From Pseudomonas sp. SJZ074 (lineage in GTDB: Bacteria > Pseudomonadota > Gammaproteobacteria > Pseudomonadales > Pseudomonadaceae), in assembly GCF_007828215.1 (NCBI RefSeq), contig NZ_VIUE01000028.1:1-64000 (forward strand): 64,000 bases of DNA. The letters are read 5' to 3'. The notes under the pieces were generated by a model that was not told the DNA's origin, did no database searches, and saw only the letters and a list, made by a program, of their open reading frames with translations. The translations under genes were made by a program, and so were the position numbers. Positions 42,854 to 50,960 of this stretch are shown here, one piece after another (position 1 is the stretch's first letter; every line of letters begins with the position of its first letter).

Positions 42854-43558
42854 ATGAAACCGATTCAGCTGCCCCTAGGTGTGCGTCTGCGTGACGATGC
42901 CACCTTCATCAACTACTACCCAGGCGCCAATGCCGCTGCACTCGGCTATGTCGAGCGGCTTTGCGAAGCCGACGCCGGCTGGACCGAGAGTCTGATCTAT
43001 CTATGGGGCAAGGACGGGGTAGGGCGCACGCACCTGTTGCAGGCCGCTTGCCTGCGGTTCGAACAATTGGGCGAGCCGGCGGTATATCTGCCGCTGGCCG
43101 AGTTGCTGGATCGTGGCGTGGAAATCCTCGACAACCTTGAACAGTACGAACTGGTCTGCCTGGACGATCTCCAGGCCGTTGCCGGCAAGGCTGACTGGGA
43201 AGAGGCGCTGTTCCATCTGTTCAACCGGCTGCGCGACAGCGGTCGGCGCTTGCTGATCGCTGCCTCGACGTCGCCACGGGAGCTGCCGGTGAAACTGGCG
43301 GATCTCAAGTCCCGTCTCACCCTGGCGCTGATTTTCCAGATGCGTCCGCTCTCCGATGAAGACAAACTCCGTGCCTTGCAGCTGCGCGCTTCCCGCCGTG
43401 GCCTGCACCTGACCGACGAAGTCGGGCATTTCATCCTCACCCGTGGTACCCGCAGCATGAGCGCGCTGTTCGAATTGCTCGAACGCCTCGATCAGGCTTC
43501 CCTTCAGGCCCAGCGCAAGCTGACTATTCCTTTCCTGAAAGAAACCTTGGGCTGGTAA
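42854..43558 (+). CDS. hda: DnaA regulatory inactivator Hda
   Basis: Hda works with the sliding clamp to hydrolyse DnaA-bound ATP and prevent re-initiation. The 234-residue AAA+ protein starts MKPIQLPLGVRLRDDA, with the clamp-binding QLPLGV at the N-terminus. The Walker A region is GKDGVGRTHLL, with Arg where DnaA has Lys, as is usual in Hda. Walker B is LVCLDDLQAV and the arginine-finger region LKSRLTLALIFQM. Confidence 0.95.
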   Translation: MKPIQLPLGVRLRDDATFINYYPGANAAALGYVERLCEADAGWTESLIYLWGKDGVGRTHLLQAACLRFEQLGEPAVYLPLAELLDRGVEILDNLEQYELVCLDDLQAVAGKADWEEALFHLFNRLRDSGRRLLIAASTSPRELPVKLADLKSRLTLALIFQMRPLSDEDKLRALQLRASRRGLHLTDEVGHFILTRGTRSMSALFELLERLDQASLQAQRKLTIPFLKETLGW

Positions 43559-43789
43559 ACACAGCGACCCTCGCCACAGGGGTGTACAGCTTTGTAACCA
43601 GCAACCTCTAAGGCATGGAAAAACCTGCGGTCCTGCTGGGCAGCAGGCCACATGACTTTCAAAATGGGCTTAAGCGCTTAGATGTAGACGGAAAAGTGGG
43701 AAGTCACATTTTCATCGATTGAATTTGCAAATGAAGTCGATAGAAGGCATAGTCTCGCCATCTTTACTACTTCAGCCACGGTCGTGCCC
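43559..43789. other. Intergenic region before the NlpC/P60 gene
   Basis: About 230 bases, A+T-richer than the flanks near the right end. It should contain the promoter of the first NlpC/P60 gene. No other feature is seen. Confidence 0.45.
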
Positions 43790-44416
43790 ATGCTCAATCG
43801 CTTCGCACCCCTCGTGCCTCTCGCACTCGTTACCCTGCTGTTCGGTTGCGCTGCCCACTCTCCAGTGTCGCAGCAAGCGCAACAACCACAGGTCAAGAAC
43901 TCCGTTACCGCCCAATCTTCTTCCATGACGTTCCAGGAAGAAATGGCAGACGACAAAGAACTCGCAGCCTTCGCCGGCAGCAAGCCTTATCAGCTCCCGG
44001 TGCTGGCCGACAGCATCCTGGAACGCGGCATGTCGCTGATTGGTACCCGCTACCGTTTCGGCGGCACTTCTGAAGCCGGCTTCGATTGCAGCGGTTTCAT
44101 CGGCTACCTGTTCCGTGAAGAGGCCGGCATGAACCTGCCGCGCTCCACACGTGAAATGATCAACGTGAATGCGCCGCTGGTAGCTCGCAACCAGCTGGAG
44201 CCTGGCGACCTGCTGTTCTTCAGCACCAGTGGGCGTCGTGGTCGCGTCAGTCACGCCGGTATCTACCTGGGCGACAACCAGTTCATCCATTCCAGCAGCC
44301 GCCGCAGCGGTGGCGTGCGGATCGACAGCCTGGGCGACAGCTACTGGAACAAGACCTTCATCGAAGCCAAGCGCGCCCTCGCCATGGCACCGACCGTCGT
44401 CACCGCTCGCAAGTAA
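43790..44416 (+). CDS. NlpC/P60 lipoprotein 1
   Basis: A 208-residue cell-wall endopeptidase of the MepS/Spr type. It has a lipoprotein signal with LLFGC (Cys20) and an NlpC/P60 domain: YRFGGTSEAGFDCSGFIGYL with catalytic Cys100, then VSHAGIYLGDNQFIHSSSRR with the catalytic His. It likely cuts D,D-crosslinks to allow peptidoglycan growth. A GTG two codons earlier is another possible start. A paralogue follows. Confidence 0.92.
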   Translation: MLNRFAPLVPLALVTLLFGCAAHSPVSQQAQQPQVKNSVTAQSSSMTFQEEMADDKELAAFAGSKPYQLPVLADSILERGMSLIGTRYRFGGTSEAGFDCSGFIGYLFREEAGMNLPRSTREMINVNAPLVARNQLEPGDLLFFSTSGRRGRVSHAGIYLGDNQFIHSSSRRSGGVRIDSLGDSYWNKTFIEAKRALAMAPTVVTARK

Positions 44417-44498
44417 GCGCACAGTTTGTAAGGCAAACTTAAAGTCTTACTTGAAGTTTGCCTCATAGCCGCTAGAATCCTTGATCATTGATTGATGG

Positions 44499-44534
44499 CA
44501 ATCCGCCTGCGTATTCCGCAGGCGGATTGTTTTC
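44499..44534 (+). terminator. Terminator between the two NlpC/P60 genes
   Basis: Stem CAATCCGCCTGC/GCAGGCGGATTG with a seven-base loop and TTTTC after it. It separates the two paralogues, so they are probably expressed from different promoters or in different amounts. Confidence 0.8.
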
Positions 44535-44580
44535 ATGTCCACGGCAGAAAAGCCGCATCCAGATCAGGATTGTTCTGCAT

Positions 44581-45114
44581 ATGTCGACGTCGGCCCGCCT
44601 CGCCCTCATCTGCCTTGTCGCACTGCTCAGCGCGTGCGCAAGCCGTACGCCACCGCCCGCACCAGTGCGGGCTCCCGTGGTCTTTGCCCCCGCGCAACCT
44701 TTGTCGCCTGCCGCTGAAGATGTGCTCTTCCGGGCGTTGGGCCTGGTCGGGACACCCTACCGCTGGGGCGGCAATACACCGGATTCGGGCTTCGATTGCA
44801 GCGGCCTGATCGGTTACGTGTACCGTGATGCCGCCGGTATTTCCCTGCCACGTTCGACCCGCGAGATGATCGGCATGCGCGCCCCGGATGTCGGCAAGGA
44901 CGCGCTGCAAAGCGGTGACCTGATTTTCTTCGCCACCAACGGTGGCTCCCAGGTCAGCCATGCCGGGATCTATGTCGGTGAGGGGCGCTTCGTTCATGCG
45001 CCGGCCACCGGTGGTACGGTCAAGCTCGACAGTTTGTCCAAGGCCTATTGGCAGAAAGCCTACCTGAGCGCCAAGCGGGTGCTGCAACCGGAGCACTTGG
45101 CCCGTTATCCCTGA
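44581..45114 (+). CDS. NlpC/P60 lipoprotein 2
   Basis: A 177-residue paralogue of the preceding gene, with lipobox LLSAC (Cys19) and NlpC/P60 domain: YRWGGNTPDSGFDCSGLIGY with Cys73, and VSHAGIYVGEGRFVHAPATG. The linker between the lipid anchor and the domain is shorter and proline-rich. The O-methyltransferase gene follows within 15 bases. Confidence 0.92.
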   Translation: MSTSARLALICLVALLSACASRTPPPAPVRAPVVFAPAQPLSPAAEDVLFRALGLVGTPYRWGGNTPDSGFDCSGLIGYVYRDAAGISLPRSTREMIGMRAPDVGKDALQSGDLIFFATNGGSQVSHAGIYVGEGRFVHAPATGGTVKLDSLSKAYWQKAYLSAKRVLQPEHLARYP

Positions 45115-45129
45115 TCCGCGGAGGTTGTC

Positions 45130-45792
45130 ATGACCGCTCGCACTCTCAACCTCGATGATGCCCTTTACCAGTACCTGCTGGACGTTTCCCTGCGGGAGAC
45201 GCCCTTGCAGCGACGTCTGCGGGACGAGACCCAGGCGCTGCCCATGGCGCGCTGGCAGATCGCGCCCGAGCAGGGGCAATTCCTGGCATTGCTGGTAAAA
45301 CTCACCGGCGCCCGGCGCTTGCTGGAAGTCGGTACCTTCACCGGTTACAGCGCTTTGTGCATGGCCTGCGCCCTGCCGCAGGACGGTTCGTTGATCTGTT
45401 GCGATATTCCAGGTGACTACAACGCCGTGGCGCTGCGGTATTGGCGCGAAGCCGGGATGGCCGAGCGAATCGACCTGCGCCTGGCACCGGCCCTGGAAAC
45501 CCTCGACGCTTTGGAGCGCCAAGGGCAGGGCGGCACGTTCGACCTGATCTTCATCGATGCGGACAAGGCCAACTACCCGGCTTACCTGGAGCGCGCGCTA
45601 CGGTTGCTGCGTGGCGGTGGGCTGGTGATATTCGACAACACGTTGTGGAGCGGCCGGGTGCTGGAAGCCCAGCCCCAGAGCGAGGACACCCGTGCCATCC
45701 AGGCATTGAACCGCGCATTGAAGGAAGATCGGCGGGTGGATTTGTCGCTGCTGCCATTGGGGGATGGGTTGACCTTGTGTCGTAAGCTTTAA
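45130..45792 (+). CDS. Class I SAM O-methyltransferase
   Basis: A 220-residue methyltransferase of the catechol/caffeoyl-CoA O-methyltransferase type (PF01596). Visible motifs are LLEVGTFTGYSALCMA, LICCDIPGDY, DLIFIDADKANYPAYLERAL and GGGLVIFDNTLWSGRV. The metal-binding acids and the SAM site look complete. The methyl acceptor is unknown. It starts after GCGGAGG and is likely co-transcribed with the second NlpC/P60 gene. Confidence 0.88.
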   Translation: MTARTLNLDDALYQYLLDVSLRETPLQRRLRDETQALPMARWQIAPEQGQFLALLVKLTGARRLLEVGTFTGYSALCMACALPQDGSLICCDIPGDYNAVALRYWREAGMAERIDLRLAPALETLDALERQGQGGTFDLIFIDADKANYPAYLERALRLLRGGGLVIFDNTLWSGRVLEAQPQSEDTRAIQALNRALKEDRRVDLSLLPLGDGLTLCRKL

Positions 45793-45817
45793 ATACGGTT
45801 CCTGGTTGGATGATGTT

Positions 45818-45845
45818 GTGGCGAGGGGATAAATCCCCTCGCCAC
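45818..45845. repeat. Single REP hairpin, GTGGCGAGGGGAT class
   Basis: Perfect inverted repeat between convergent genes. Confidence 0.9.
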
Positions 45846-45872
45846 AGAGTTGTCCGCAGGCCATCGGCAGAT

Positions 45873-47183
45873 TTATTTACCCGACACCCGCCATATTTTG
45901 TTTCCCACGTCATCGGCTACCAGCAACCCACCCTGCTTGTCGATCACCACGCCCACCGGCCGGCCCTGGGCTTTTTCATCTGCATTCAGGAACCCGGTCA
46001 ATACATCCACCGGTTTCCCCGCCGGCTTGCCGCCGTTGAACGGTACGAAAATCACTTTGTAGCCACTGTGGGGCTTACGGTTCCAGGAACCATGCTGGCC
46101 AATGAACGCGCCTTCGGTGAAGGGCGCTGGCAGGGCGCTGCCTTCGGTGAAGGTCAGACCCAATGAGGCCGTGTGAGGGCCGACGGCGTAGTCCGGTGCG
46201 ATGGCCTTGGCCACCAGCGCCGGGTTCTGTGGCTCGACCCGCACGTCAACGTGCTGCCCGTAGTAGCTGTAGGGCCAGCCATAGAAAGCGCCGTCCTTGA
46301 CCGAGGTGATGTAGTCCGGCACCAGGTCGCTGCCGATCTCATCCCGCTCGTTCACCGCTGTCCACAACGCACCACTGTGCGGTTCCCAGGCCAGGCCGTT
46401 AGGATTGCGCAGGCCCGAAGCGAAAATGCGATGATTGCCGGTGGCGCGGTCCACTTCCCAGATCGCCGCGCGGCCTTCCTCTGCTTCCATGCCGTTTTCC
46501 GCGACGTTGCTGTTCGAACCGGTGGTGACGTAGAGCTTGCTGCCGTCACGGCTGGCAATCACGTTTTTGGTCCAGTGGTGGTTGATGGTGCCGCCCGGCA
46601 GGTCGACGACCTTGGTCGGCTGCGCCTTGATTTGCGTATCGCCGTCCTTGTAGGGGAAGCGGATCAGTCGATCGGTGTCGGCCACGTACAGGTCATTGCC
46701 CACCAATGTCATGCCGAACGGCGAGTTGAGGTTTTCCAGGAAGACCGTGCGGGTTTCTGCGATGCCATCGTGATTGGCGTCGCGCAACAACGTGATGCGA
46801 TTGGGGCTGGGGACGCCGGCACCCGCGCGGCCCATGACTTTCTTCATTACCCAGCCACGGATGCCCTTGGCATCGTCCGGCTTGGGCGGGGCGTTGGTTT
46901 CCGCCACCAGCACGTCGCCATTGGGCAGCACGTAGAGCCAGCGCGGATGGTCCAGCCCCTCGGCAAACGCCACCACTTGCAGGCCTTCGGCCGCGGTTGG
47001 CTTGGCGCCCTGGGGCCAGCCGACGGCTTCGGCGATGTTGACGGTGGGGACCAGGGTCTTGTTCGGTTCGGGCAGTTTTGGCGATGGGCCGGTGCCATCG
47101 GAGACTTGCAGCGTGGAAGACTCGCCACAAGCGACAAGCCCTGCGGCGAGGGCAACGATCAGGAGGTGCGGTGGCTTGAGCAT
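45873..47183 (-). CDS. PQQ-type sugar (sorbosone) dehydrogenase-like lipoprotein
   Basis: A 436-residue exported beta-propeller protein of the glucose/sorbosone dehydrogenase family. It has a lipoprotein signal (LIVALAAGLVACG) and blade motifs including VVAFAEGLDHPRWLYVLPNG, DVLVAETN, FGMTLVGNDLYVADTDRLIR, FASGLRNPNGLAWEPHSG, and GQHGSWNRKPHSGYKVIFVP. It probably oxidises an aldose in the periplasm with PQQ, but the substrate is not known. It is a single gene. Confidence 0.88.
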   Translation of the reverse strand: MLKPPHLLIVALAAGLVACGESSTLQVSDGTGPSPKLPEPNKTLVPTVNIAEAVGWPQGAKPTAAEGLQVVAFAEGLDHPRWLYVLPNGDVLVAETNAPPKPDDAKGIRGWVMKKVMGRAGAGVPSPNRITLLRDANHDGIAETRTVFLENLNSPFGMTLVGNDLYVADTDRLIRFPYKDGDTQIKAQPTKVVDLPGGTINHHWTKNVIASRDGSKLYVTTGSNSNVAENGMEAEEGRAAIWEVDRATGNHRIFASGLRNPNGLAWEPHSGALWTAVNERDEIGSDLVPDYITSVKDGAFYGWPYSYYGQHVDVRVEPQNPALVAKAIAPDYAVGPHTASLGLTFTEGSALPAPFTEGAFIGQHGSWNRKPHSGYKVIFVPFNGGKPAGKPVDVLTGFLNADEKAQGRPVGVVIDKQGGLLVADDVGNKIWRVSGK

Positions 47184-47249
47184 GCTGGCTTCCCTATGAA
47201 TGCATGTAGTTATTCATAGAGAAGCATATACCGGCGATGGTTCAACCGG

Positions 47250-47834
47250 TCAGCCGTGGGCCTGTTTGAACAGCACGGCGATGCCCGGGTGGTAATGACC
47301 GGCCTCGTTGCGCAACTTGCGGTAGTTGTAAGGGAAATACCAGGCCACGGCGCAGGTGTTTTCCTTTTGCAGGTCATCGATCATGTCCTGCAGTTCTTCA
47401 GGGGTAGCACTTTGCTGGGCTTTCTGCGGGGCGACGAACAGGCAGCCCAGCTTCAGGTCGGTGGCATAGCTGATGCGCTTGGCATCGCTGGTGACATCTT
47501 GCAGGGGTTGGGTCAGGTTCAGGTTCTTGACCTTCGGCCAGCGTTGGGTGGCCTGGATGAAAGCGCGATCCTCGGCACCGGCAATGAACAGATCGGCGCT
47601 GACGTTGCGTTCGCCTTCTTCATTCTGTTTGCGGGTCGCGGTGTGCTGCAGCGTGACCATCTCGGCCATCCAGGCGGCGGCAGAGAGCAGGCCGAGGTTG
47701 GCCTTTTCATCGAACCAGTAGGGCGTATCGTTATCGCCGCGCACGGCGTTGTAGCGGTCGATACAGTCAAACCAGCGTTCCAGCACCGGGCGCAGGAATT
47801 CCAGCTTTGGATTGCTGATGATCATGCCTTGCAT
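47250..47834 (-). CDS. Unrecognised protein beside the cobalamin cluster
   Basis: A 194-residue cytoplasmic protein that I cannot assign. It is Trp- and Tyr-rich in patches (ERWFDCIDRYNAVRG, TPYWFDEKANLGLLSAAAWM, CAVAWYFPYNYRKLRNEAGH), with no signal peptide or known catalytic motif. The start MQGMIISN follows GAGGGCAG. It is transcribed away from the cobalamin operon, and its upstream region abuts the riboswitch. A role linked to cobalamin is not supported. Confidence 0.75.
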   Translation of the reverse strand: MQGMIISNPKLEFLRPVLERWFDCIDRYNAVRGDNDTPYWFDEKANLGLLSAAAWMAEMVTLQHTATRKQNEEGERNVSADLFIAGAEDRAFIQATQRWPKVKNLNLTQPLQDVTSDAKRISYATDLKLGCLFVAPQKAQQSATPEELQDMIDDLQKENTCAVAWYFPYNYRKLRNEAGHYHPGIAVLFKQAHG

Positions 47835-47999
47835 GTTTCTGCCCTCTTGTTTTTGTGATATCGGGTCGTAATGCCTATTTGATATCACTTGCCACAGCGT
47901 GACACAAGATTGGCGTCACTTTATTGATCCAGGCCCATAATCATTGCCGGGCCCGCGGCGGCTTTAATTGACGCTCCACCACCAACCCTCTAACCTTCG

Positions 48000-48200
48000 C
48001 GACTTGTTTCAGGTGCTCTGTGACCCGGTCGACAGAGTGAAACAGGGAAGCCGGTGAGAACCCGGCGCTGCCCCCGCAACGGTAAATGAGTCAAAGCTGC
48101 CATCAGGGTTGTTAACCCTAGTCACTGTGTCTGTCGGCACGGGAAGGCGCGCAGCCCGGCGTTACGCCGCTCATGAGCCCGGAGACCGGCCTGATCCATC
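48000..48200 (+). promoter_or_regulatory. Cobalamin riboswitch
   Basis: The leader contains the conserved cobalamin-binding core: GGGAAGCCGGTGAGAACCCG, then GCGCTGCCCCCGCAACGGTA (48045-48083), and the B12 box AGCCCGGAGACCGGCCTG (48176-48193). It lies about 90 bases before the cobO start codon. Binding of adenosylcobalamin should lower expression of the biosynthetic operon by occluding the ribosome-binding site or terminating transcription. Confidence 0.95.
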
Positions 48201-48289
48201 CAACGGCATCACGGTGGGCGATGCCAGGCTTGTTGCCGTCTTTTCCCGTGCCCGCCTGCCGTTATCCAGTTCTCAACGGAGGCTTCCCC

Positions 48290-48916
48290 ATGACCGGCTC
48301 CCCTGATACAGATGCGTCCGACCGCGACGAGCGTCACCTGGCGCGTATGCAGCGCAAGAAAGCCGTGATCGACGAGCGCATCGCCAATTCACCGAACGAA
48401 TGCGGCTTGCTGTTGGTGCTGACCGGCAACGGCAAGGGCAAGAGCAGTTCGGCGTTCGGCATGCTGGCCCGAGCCATGGGGCATGGGATGCAGTGTGGCG
48501 TGGTGCAGTTCATCAAGGGCCGCAACAGCACCGGTGAGGAATTGTTTTTCCGGCGTTTCCCGGATCAGGTGCGCTTTCACGTCATGGGCGAAGGGTTTAC
48601 CTGGGAAACCCAGGATCGACAGCGCGACATCGCGGCCGCCGAAACGGCCTGGGCCGTGTCGCGCCAACTGCTGAACGATCCGTCCATTGGCCTGGTGGTG
48701 CTCGATGAACTGAACATTGCGCTCAAGCACGGTTACCTCGATCTCGACCAGGTCCTGAGCGACCTGCAGGCGCGTCCGCCCATGCAGCATGTCGTGGTGA
48801 CCGGCCGCGGCGCCAAGCCGGAAATGATCGAGCTGGCAGACACCGTCACCGAAATGGGCATGATCAAGCATGCCTTCCAGGCCGGTATCAAGGCACAGAA
48901 GGGCGTCGAACTGTGA
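48290..48916 (+). CDS. cobO: Cob(I)yrinic acid a,c-diamide adenosyltransferase
   Basis: Attaches the 5'-deoxyadenosyl group to the corrinoid cobalt using ATP. The 208-residue protein has an N-terminal basic segment, the P-loop TGNGKGKSS (about residues 45-53) and the family elements AMGHGMQCGVVQFIKG, VVLDELNIALKHGYL and VVVTGRGAKPEMIELAD of CobO/BtuR. The start follows CGGAGG. It is the first gene after the riboswitch and overlaps cobB by four bases. Confidence 0.95.
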   Translation: MTGSPDTDASDRDERHLARMQRKKAVIDERIANSPNECGLLLVLTGNGKGKSSSAFGMLARAMGHGMQCGVVQFIKGRNSTGEELFFRRFPDQVRFHVMGEGFTWETQDRQRDIAAAETAWAVSRQLLNDPSIGLVVLDELNIALKHGYLDLDQVLSDLQARPPMQHVVVTGRGAKPEMIELADTVTEMGMIKHAFQAGIKAQKGVEL

Positions 48917-50313
48917 GTGACCCTTCGTTTCCAGACCGCCAATGCCCGGCGGTACTGATTGCCGCCCCGGCGTCGGGGCAAGGCAAGACCACGGTCACCG
49001 CTGCCCTGGCCCGGCTGCATCGCAACCAGGGGCGCAAGGTGCGCGTTTTCAAATGCGGCCCTGATTTCCTCGACCCGATGATCCTGGAGCGCGCCAGCGG
49101 CGCGCCGGTCTATCAATTGGACATGTGGATGGTCGGCGAGCAGGAAAGCCGACGGTTGTTGTGGGAAGCTGCAGCCGAAGCGGACCTGATCCTGATCGAA
49201 GGGGTGATGGGGTTGTTCGACGGCACGCCGTCCAGCGCCGATCTGGCGCGACATTTCGGTGTGCCGGTGCTGGCGGTGATCGACGGCACGGCCATGGCTC
49301 AGACCTTCGGCGCCCTGGCCCTCGGGCTGGCGCGCTATCAGCCGGATCTGCCCTTCGCCGGCGTCCTGGCCAACCGGGTCGGCACCGTGCGCCATGCGCA
49401 ATTGCTTGAAGGCAGCCTCACCGAAGGCCTGCGCTGGTACGGCGCGCTGTCCCGGGAAACCGGAATCGAGCTGCCAAGTCGTCATCTCGGACTGGTCCAG
49501 GCCAGCGAGCTGAACGACCTGGACCTGCGCCTCGACGCTGCGGCCGAGGCCCTGGCCGGCAGTTGCGAAGTGACGCTTCCGCCGGCGGTGACATTCGCCG
49601 CCCCCGCGGTGATTGCCGCGCAGCCGTGGCTCGACGGGGTCCGCATCGCCGTGGCCCGGGACGAAGCGTTTGCCTTCACCTATGGCGCGAGCCTCGATCT
49701 GCTGCGCGCCATGGGCGCGCAGTTGCGCTTTTTTTCACCGATCCATGACCACGAACTGCCCGAGGCGGACAGCCTGTACCTGCCTGGCGGTTATCCTGAA
49801 TTGCATCACCTGGCCTTGGCCCGGAATGCGCCGATGCTGGCGGCAATCCGGGCACATCACCACGCCGGCAAGCCGTTGCTGGCGGAGTGCGGCGGCATGT
49901 TGTATCTGCTGGATTCGCTGACCGATGTCGAGGGCAATCGCGCCGAGCTGCTCGGGTTGCTCGCCGGTGACGCGCAGATGCAGAAGCGCCTCGCCGCCCT
50001 GGCGCTGCAATCGGTGGAGCTGCCGGAAGGCACTCTGCGCGGACACACCTACCATCACTCGCTGACCAGTACTGACCTGGAACCGATCGCCCGTGGCCAT
50101 AGCCCTAACGGTGGGCGTGGTGCGGAGGCGGTGTTCCGGCAGGGGCGGATGACGGCCTCCTATGTGCATTTCTATTTTCCGTCGAATCCGCGGGCGATTG
50201 CCGCGTTGTTGGCGCCGGACCTTGAGGCTGCTTTGGCGAGCAAGCCCGCTCCCACATTGGATGGGTGTTCACAATTCTCTGTGGGAGCGGGCTTGCTCGC
50301 GAAGAGGCCATGA
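48913..50313 (+). CDS. cobB: Cobyrinic acid a,c-diamide synthase
   Basis: Amidates the a and c side chains of the corrin with glutamine and ATP. The 466-residue protein has the ATP-binding APASGQGKTTVTAALARLH near the N-terminus, GVMGLFDGTPSS, and a C-terminal glutamine amidotransferase-like domain with the nucleophile in LLAECGGMLYLLDSL. The natural end should be near residue 440 (ALLAPDLEAAL). The remaining 26 residues (ASKPAPT ... VGAGLLAKRP) are read from a REPIN that has landed in the 3' end. It starts with GTG and its stop overlaps the bluB start. Confidence 0.93.
   Translation: MSDPSFPDRQCPAVLIAAPASGQGKTTVTAALARLHRNQGRKVRVFKCGPDFLDPMILERASGAPVYQLDMWMVGEQESRRLLWEAAAEADLILIEGVMGLFDGTPSSADLARHFGVPVLAVIDGTAMAQTFGALALGLARYQPDLPFAGVLANRVGTVRHAQLLEGSLTEGLRWYGALSRETGIELPSRHLGLVQASELNDLDLRLDAAAEALAGSCEVTLPPAVTFAAPAVIAAQPWLDGVRIAVARDEAFAFTYGASLDLLRAMGAQLRFFSPIHDHELPEADSLYLPGGYPELHHLALARNAPMLAAIRAHHHAGKPLLAECGGMLYLLDSLTDVEGNRAELLGLLAGDAQMQKRLAALALQSVELPEGTLRGHTYHHSLTSTDLEPIARGHSPNGGRGAEAVFRQGRMTASYVHFYFPSNPRAIAALLAPDLEAALASKPAPTLDGCSQFSVGAGLLAKRP
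50233..50303. repeat. REPIN inside the 3' end of cobB
   Basis: Two inverted REP units of the GCGGGCTTGC class about 22 bases apart, entirely within the cobB reading frame and ending seven bases before the bluB ATG. The left unit has one change (TTGGCGAGC for TTCGCGAGC). Confidence 0.93.
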
Positions 50314-50960
50314 CTGACAACGCATTTCCCAAGGCCGAACGCGACGCCATCTACCGCGCCATCGCTGAGCGCCGCGACATGCGGCATTTCATCGGCGGCA
50401 CGGTTGAACCCCAGTTGCTGCGGCGCCTGCTGGAAGCCGCCCACCAGGCGCCCAGTGTGGGCCTGATGCAACCGTGGCGGTTCATCCGCATCAGCGACCG
50501 CGCATTGCGCGCAGATATCCAGCAATTGGTGGAACAGGAGCGCATTCGCACCGCCGAGGCCCTGGGCGAACGCAGCGATGAATTCATGAAGCTCAAGGTG
50601 GAGGGCATCAATGACTGCGCCGAAGTCCTGGTGGCGGCGTTGATGGATGACCGCGAGCGGCACATCTTCGGCCGCCGGACCTTGCCGGAAATGGACCTCG
50701 CCTCGCTGTCCTGTGCGATCCAGAATCTGTGGCTGGCTTCCCGCGCCGAAGGGCTGGGGATGGGCTGGGTTTCGCTGTTCGAGCCCCAGGCCCTGGCCGA
50801 TCTGCTGGGCCTGCCTGCGGGCGCCAAGCCCCTGGCGATACTCTGTCTCGGCCCGGTGGAGGAGTTCTATCCAGCACCAATGCTCGCCCTGGAGGGCTGG
50901 GCACAACCGCGTTCACTCAATGAACTGCTCTATGAAAACCGTTGGGGAGTGAACCCATGA
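50310..50960 (+). CDS. bluB: 5,6-dimethylbenzimidazole synthase BluB
   Basis: Cleaves reduced FMN with oxygen to give 5,6-dimethylbenzimidazole, the lower ligand base of cobalamin. The 216-residue nitroreductase-like protein has ERRDMRHFIGG, HQAPSVGLMQPWRFIRI, VAALMDDRERHIFG and AEGLGMGWVSLFEP. The start MTDNAFPKAERDAI overlaps the cobB stop (ATGA). Its AAGAGG ribosome-binding region is formed at the edge of the REPIN in cobB. Confidence 0.94.
   Translation: MTDNAFPKAERDAIYRAIAERRDMRHFIGGTVEPQLLRRLLEAAHQAPSVGLMQPWRFIRISDRALRADIQQLVEQERIRTAEALGERSDEFMKLKVEGINDCAEVLVAALMDDRERHIFGRRTLPEMDLASLSCAIQNLWLASRAEGLGMGWVSLFEPQALADLLGLPAGAKPLAILCLGPVEEFYPAPMLALEGWAQPRSLNELLYENRWGVNP

Noticed and set aside
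43021..43060. Loss of the Walker A lysine in hda as a sign of a broken gene
   Set aside because: Hda proteins naturally differ from DnaA at this position (Arg in place of Lys), so the gene is considered intact.
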